Part shown: positions 61,828 to 64,000 of the stretch, in pieces
How the letters are laid out: each line of letters opens with the position of its first letter
Position numbering within the stretch: the first letter of the stretch is position 1
Source of the DNA: Bacteroidota bacterium
GTDB taxonomy: Bacteria > Bacteroidota > Bacteroidia > NS11-12g > UBA9320
Reading direction: 5' to 3'
Assembly (NCBI GenBank): GCA_016124755.1
Contig: WGNA01000018.1
Span: 1-64,000 of the forward strand
Length of the DNA: 64,000 bases
The notes under the pieces: generated by a model
The model's input: only the letters and a program-made list of their open reading frames with translations
Told to the model about the DNA's origin: nothing
The model's database searches: none
Made by a program: the position numbers and the translations under genes

Positions 61828-63198
61828 TTACCGCTTGTTTTTTGATCGTTCCGTTAAATTGGATAGTCCGTCGAGCAATGCGCCTGTCGGACAAAGCAAC
61901 CGGCACCAGATCATGGGAAAGCGGATGGTTAATGCTACCGTTATTAGCGCCAAACCGGACCATAGTGATAAACTTTGCCAGCCAAAGAGATCCGGGAAAA
62001 GCTCGAAGTTACTCCAACTGCGCAGTCCGAGCAGAATTCCGGATATTAAAATAATTGCAATTGCTGCCCGAATGCGTACAATCCATTTATTGGGAATCGG
62101 GAATTTCGTATTTAATGTTTTCGGAGTGATTTTTAACATAAGTCGTTGGGCATTTCCGAACGGACAAACATATTTACAATACGTATTTTTCCCCCAGATA
62201 GATCCCAGCAAACACAGCAAAGCGTACAAGCCCAAAAGCGACGAAACGGAAGTCCCGAGAAACGGATGTAAAAATGTAATGTATGTAAATGACGAATTCA
62301 GGAAAAATCCGATGTACACAACGGAAGCTATGCTGAGAATCAGAATTCCTTTTTTTGATTTCCTCCATTTTTTTTGGAATCCATATAAAAACATCAATGC
62401 AATGATTGAAATATGTAGCACCCACCAAAGGCTGAGTCTGGCCTCAACATTAAACGGTTTTAATTCATCAATATCCGCAAAGGTTATTAAGGGTTCCGGT
62501 CGCGCTAGTTGAAGTAATCGGGTTGAAGTTTCCGCTAAAGCTTTGGAGGTAAGTGTAGCTCCGGAAACTGCATCGATCTTGTGTTCATCGGTTAATGGAA
62601 GAGCATTAAATTGATCGTAAAATCCGGAGGAAGCAATTTTTTTGAGATAGCTTTCTGTTTCGCGGGAAGACATCAGCGACACCTGTTCAATTTCTCCCTT
62701 TTCATTAATTAAAACTCCCGTATTTACCGGACCGGCATACCCTTTAACCTCATCGGTGTAACCCCGGCTTTCGAAATACAACAGTTTTTCGGGTGTGTGA
62801 ATTTCGGCAAAAACAATCGGGTCGGAGTGCAAGGTGAAATTACTACCGGGAATCAGCCTTTCAATATGTTCCGTAAATCTGTTTTTGGATTCATTAATCA
62901 GTTCTTCACCGGATTTAACCTGGGAAATAAAACCCGAAGTCTCATTTGAATCCTTTCGGTCGAGCAAAATTCCATGACCGTATCCATGCGTTTCTGCATC
63001 ACCGATTTCTTTAGAACCAACAATCTCTTCTTTCTTTTCTCGGATGAGTTTAGGCTTTGAGAAAATACTTGACTCTTCGTCTAATTGAATTACCGGATCA
63101 ATCGGATTAATCGGGCCGTTTAGCCAGAAGTAAAAAAAGAAAAGTGCCGTTATAAAAGTTGCGAGCACCTTGCGCCATTCCGATCGCAGAAAGTGCAT
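61828..63198 (-). CDS. NosR-like membrane protein with FMN-binding and 4Fe-4S domains
   Basis: A membrane electron-transfer protein of about 456 residues (ATG at 63198; a TTG at 63204 abuts the upstream stop). After a signal-like anchor (LATFITALFFFYFWLNG) comes a periplasmic FMN-binding domain, with the flavinylation-type motif DAVSGATLTSKAL, where Thr would carry covalent FMN, and GYAGPVNTGVLIN. Several helices follow. The cytoplasmic end has two NapH/NosR-type cysteine clusters: CKYVCPFGNAQR and CRLLCPTGALLDG. NosR itself supports nitrous oxide reductase, but no nos gene is present here, so the partner is unknown. The CbiX-like gene upstream is co-transcribed. Confidence 0.85.
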   Translation of the reverse strand: MHFLRSEWRKVLATFITALFFFYFWLNGPINPIDPVIQLDEESSIFSKPKLIREKKEEIVGSKEIGDAETHGYGHGILLDRKDSNETSGFISQVKSGEELINESKNRFTEHIERLIPGSNFTLHSDPIVFAEIHTPEKLLYFESRGYTDEVKGYAGPVNTGVLINEKGEIEQVSLMSSRETESYLKKIASSGFYDQFNALPLTDEHKIDAVSGATLTSKALAETSTRLLQLARPEPLITFADIDELKPFNVEARLSLWWVLHISIIALMFLYGFQKKWRKSKKGILILSIASVVYIGFFLNSSFTYITFLHPFLGTSVSSLLGLYALLCLLGSIWGKNTYCKYVCPFGNAQRLMLKITPKTLNTKFPIPNKWIVRIRAAIAIILISGILLGLRSWSNFELFPDLFGWQSLSLWSGLALITVALTIRFPMIWCRLLCPTGALLDGLSNLTERSKNKR

Positions 63199-63204
63199 CA
63201 GCAA

Positions 63205-64000
63205 TTACAGATTGGCAACTGTCTTCCGGGAGATATCAATCACCCATTGATTGATCTGATCATCCGGCAGAATAGCATCCTGAATGTATTTTACATTCGA
63301 AGAATTCTCAACTTCATCAACTGCTTTTTGAATGATATCTCGTTGGAAATACGGATCATTCGCAACCAGAACCGGTACAACCAGAACCTGATCTTCCAAT
63401 CCGAAAAGCTTTTTAATTCCGTCTTTGGTAGGCTGAGTTGAGTAATGAACCAAATGTCCGCACCAGGAATACGCAACGCTTTCATGACCGGTTTTTATCT
63501 TTAAATATTTGCCGATCTCGTCTACCATTTCTTCCCATTGCTGATTGTAATCCGCATCGCCGTAAGCAACAAGAAGAACTCCTTCCGACTCCGGATTTGA
63601 GCTCAGGGCCTTCACCCGTCGTTCAATATTTTTCTTGAGAACGGTTGTATAATCCAGCGGTGGAGTAATAGTAACTCTCGCCTTCGGACGGTACGTTTCG
63701 ATCTTTTCCGCTTTCAGATTTTCCTGAACTTTTGGATCAGTGCTCAATCCGCAGATTACCGGAATATCGTGTGAATAATGAGAGCTAACCGTTAAGAAAA
63801 TCGGCACAACAACAACCTGATCATAACCTTCTGCATCGTATTCTTTGAGCCGGGTTGCCAGCGACGGTTCGTTGTATTCCATAAAGGCAGTGCGAACATC
63901 CGAGATCTTGGCATCCTTTAGAATGGAATCTTTCACAGACTTCTCGATGTCGAGTAACATGTTTCTCCAGAGTTCAGAACTGGAACCGTGATTCACGAGA
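63205..64000 (-). CDS. CbiX/sirohydrochlorin-chelatase-like protein, 5' end outside the window
   Basis: A partial gene, truncated at the right edge; at least 263 residues. It contains two CbiX-type chelatase domains. The first begins LVNHGSSSELW, with the conserved His in NHGSS, and includes VVPIFLTVSSHYSHDIP with the second expected His. The second begins GVLLVAYGDADYNQQWEEMV but has lost both His (AYGDA, VANDPYFQRDI). Such proteins insert metals into tetrapyrroles (cobalt or iron into sirohydrochlorin). Here it is linked to a NosR-like protein rather than to siroheme genes. Confidence 0.75.
   Translation of the reverse strand, partial: LVNHGSSSELWRNMLLDIEKSVKDSILKDAKISDVRTAFMEYNEPSLATRLKEYDAEGYDQVVVVPIFLTVSSHYSHDIPVICGLSTDPKVQENLKAEKIETYRPKARVTITPPLDYTTVLKKNIERRVKALSSNPESEGVLLVAYGDADYNQQWEEMVDEIGKYLKIKTGHESVAYSWCGHLVHYSTQPTKDGIKKLFGLEDQVLVVPVLVANDPYFQRDIIQKAVDEVENSSNVKYIQDAILPDDQINQWVIDISRKTVANL

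Noticed and set aside
61828-63198. True NosR of nitrous oxide respiration
   Set aside because: The domain plan is NosR-like, but no nosZ, nosD or nosF gene is in the window, so only the general class is claimed.

Overview
The window is chromosomal DNA from a member of the Bacteroidota, most likely a Flavobacteriales-type aerobe or microaerobe; the genus cannot be fixed from the sequence. The evidence is a type IX secretion (T9SS) C-terminal sorting domain, a fused CcoN-CcoO cbb3 oxidase, TAnnTTTG-like promoter elements, many small outer-membrane beta-barrels and SPII lipoproteins, and intergenic repeats of a kind frequent in this phylum. I saw no tRNA, rRNA, CRISPR array, complete insertion sequence or prophage.

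Layout. 1-5.6 kb: exodeoxyribonuclease VII genes (xseA, xseB) unusually separated by repeats, a small membrane protein, and an SPFH-domain gene paired with a small Arc-like DNA-binding gene; eight copies of a palindromic element are packed around them. 5.6-15.5 kb: an FGE-like lipoprotein, a DUF1801 protein, four tandem outer-membrane barrel genes, a GT39-like glycosyltransferase, a T9SS cargo protein and a frameshifted DUF4919 gene. 15.5-20.3 kb: an ArsR/SRPBCC pair under a clear operator, a 317-bp tandem repeat, a methyltransferase and exported MsrA/MsrB. 20.4-24.1 kb: secreted unknown proteins, one interrupted by an in-frame stop.

24.2-39.2 kb is the functional core. A FixL-like PAS histidine kinase overlaps a gene for a receiver fused to a Crp/Fnr regulator. 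Next come a rhodanese, two universal stress proteins with two unknown small proteins between them, and the complete cbb3 oxidase locus (ccoI, ccoS, ccoNO, ccoQ, ccoP, ccoG, ccoH, plus a SafE-like gene). Three promoters here (before the rhodanese, the first universal stress gene and ccoI) share a TGAC-N4-(G/A)TCA box exactly 36.5 bp from the terminal G of a TTTG element. I infer a compact oxygen-responsive circuit in which kinase, receiver and FNR-like activator occupy two adjacent genes and drive microaerobic respiration.

39.2-64 kb: a DinB protein, small lipoproteins (one with a stop codon in its signal peptide), a fatty-acid desaturase, a large TonB-receptor-like barrel protein, a four-gene operon of two lipoproteins and two TPR-barrel proteins overlapping by ATGA, a TetR/ABC/HlyD/TolC export operon whose ATPase has degenerate motifs, an RDD protein, a NosR-like FMN/4Fe-4S membrane protein and a truncated CbiX-like gene. 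Several accessory secreted genes are broken by single lesions, and at least five repeat families fill the intergenic space.
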